Source: Lactobacillus amylolyticus DSM 11664
Lineage (GTDB): Bacteria > Bacillota > Bacilli > Lactobacillales > Lactobacillaceae
Direction of reading: 5' to 3'
Assembly: GCF_000178475.1 (NCBI RefSeq)
Contig: NZ_ADNY01000062.1
Location: 1 to 5,860, forward strand
DNA: 5,860 nt
Position 1 is the first letter of the stretch. Every line of letters begins with the position of its first letter. The notes beneath the pieces were generated by a model. It had not been told where the DNA came from, searched no databases, and saw nothing but the letters and a program-made list of their open reading frames with translations. Shown one piece after another: positions 5,696-5,860 of the stretch. A program made the translations under genes and the position numbers.

Positions 5696-5836
5696 ATGCG
5701 TAAAGGTGAAAATTACAACACTGGTTGTGAACCAAACCAAAGACCTAAGAACAAGAGAAACGCTAAGAAGCGTGTTGCTCACGTAGCAGCCGTAGTTTCA
5801 TTCTTGAACAAGGCCGCAAAAGACGAAAACAAGTAG
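5696..5836 (+). CDS. Small highly basic conserved-type protein, 46 aa, function unknown
   Basis: The ATG at 5696 is preceded by a good ribosome binding site (AAAGGAA, 5681-5687) and by an extended -10 promoter. The product runs from MRKGENYNTGCEPNQRPKNK to AAKDENK, with 12 Lys/Arg against 4 Asp/Glu (net about +8). The first half (1-22) is Asn/Pro-rich and likely disordered, with the single cysteine C11. The second half (about 23-42, AKKRVAHVAAVVSFLNKAAK) looks like one amphipathic helix with a hydrophobic face. There is no signal peptide. It looks to me like a small protein found widely in lactobacilli, but I cannot assign a function. The basic character fits binding to RNA, ribosome, DNA or acidic membrane; a bacteriocin is less likely without leader, export or immunity genes. 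The strong promoter, ribosome site and codon use make it a real gene. Confidence 0.8.
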   Translation: MRKGENYNTGCEPNQRPKNKRNAKKRVAHVAAVVSFLNKAAKDENK

Positions 5837-5843
5837 TCTTTTT
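5818..5843 (+). terminator. Weak possible terminator at the end of the small basic gene
   Basis: AAAAGAC (5818-5824) can pair with GTCTTTT (5836-5842) around an 11-nt loop, with a short T-run (5839-5843). The stem is AT-rich and overlaps the stop codon, so termination here would be inefficient. The window ends 17 bases later and a better terminator may lie beyond it. Confidence 0.3.
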
Positions 5844-5860
5844 ATAAATATTGAAATTAA

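Noticed and set aside
5696..5836. Small basic peptide as a bacteriocin
   Set aside because: There is no double-glycine or Sec leader and no immunity or transport gene in view; a cytosolic basic protein is the simpler reading.

Overview
The window looks like chromosomal DNA of a low-GC Gram-positive bacterium, most probably a Lactobacillus in the narrow sense (the L. helveticus / crispatus / amylovorus / acidophilus neighbourhood). Reasons: AT-rich codon use, strong GGAGG-type ribosome binding sites, short intergenic regions closed by U-tailed hairpins, a lactobacillar-type IS4 transposase, and a gene set familiar from these genomes (lemA-htpX, a membrane glycerophosphodiesterase with a 'GVQNT' motif, a degenerate HesB-like protein). 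The genus call rests on recognition, not on a search.

Layout. Positions 1-296 (minus) hold the N-terminal part of an IS4-family transposase that runs off the left edge. Positions 297-483 are a short intergenic stretch with two strong hairpin terminators pointing in opposite directions. Positions 484-1942 (minus) are the two-gene operon lemA-htpX: a membrane-anchored LemA protein followed 10 bp later by an HtpX-type zinc metalloprotease. Positions 2050-3156 (minus) encode a permease of the ArsB/NhaD/CitMHS fold, with its own terminator before lemA. A 196-bp divergent promoter region (3157-3352) separates it from the rightward genes. These are a 131-aa HesB-like protein (3353-3748) with an extended -10 promoter and a terminator, a 596-aa membrane glycerophosphodiester phosphodiesterase (3826-5616), and a 46-aa very basic protein (5696-5836) with its own promoter and a palindromic leader.

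How the genes relate. LemA and HtpX are commonly encoded together; here the htpX ribosome binding site overlaps the lemA stop codon, which suggests translational coupling and a shared role in membrane-protein quality control. The phosphodiesterase probably acts outside the membrane on glycerophosphodiesters or (lipo)teichoic-acid-derived material. The permease and the HesB-like protein have no evident pathway link to their neighbours.

Overall this is mostly ordinary chromosomal content. The points best worth a second look are the small basic protein with its palindromic leader, the inverted repeat centred on the -10 box of the HesB-like gene, the loss of the A-type cysteine pattern in that protein, and the G7 tract that forms the ribosome binding site of the permease. 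I found no CRISPR array, tRNA, rRNA, or convincing multi-gene defence or biosynthetic system.
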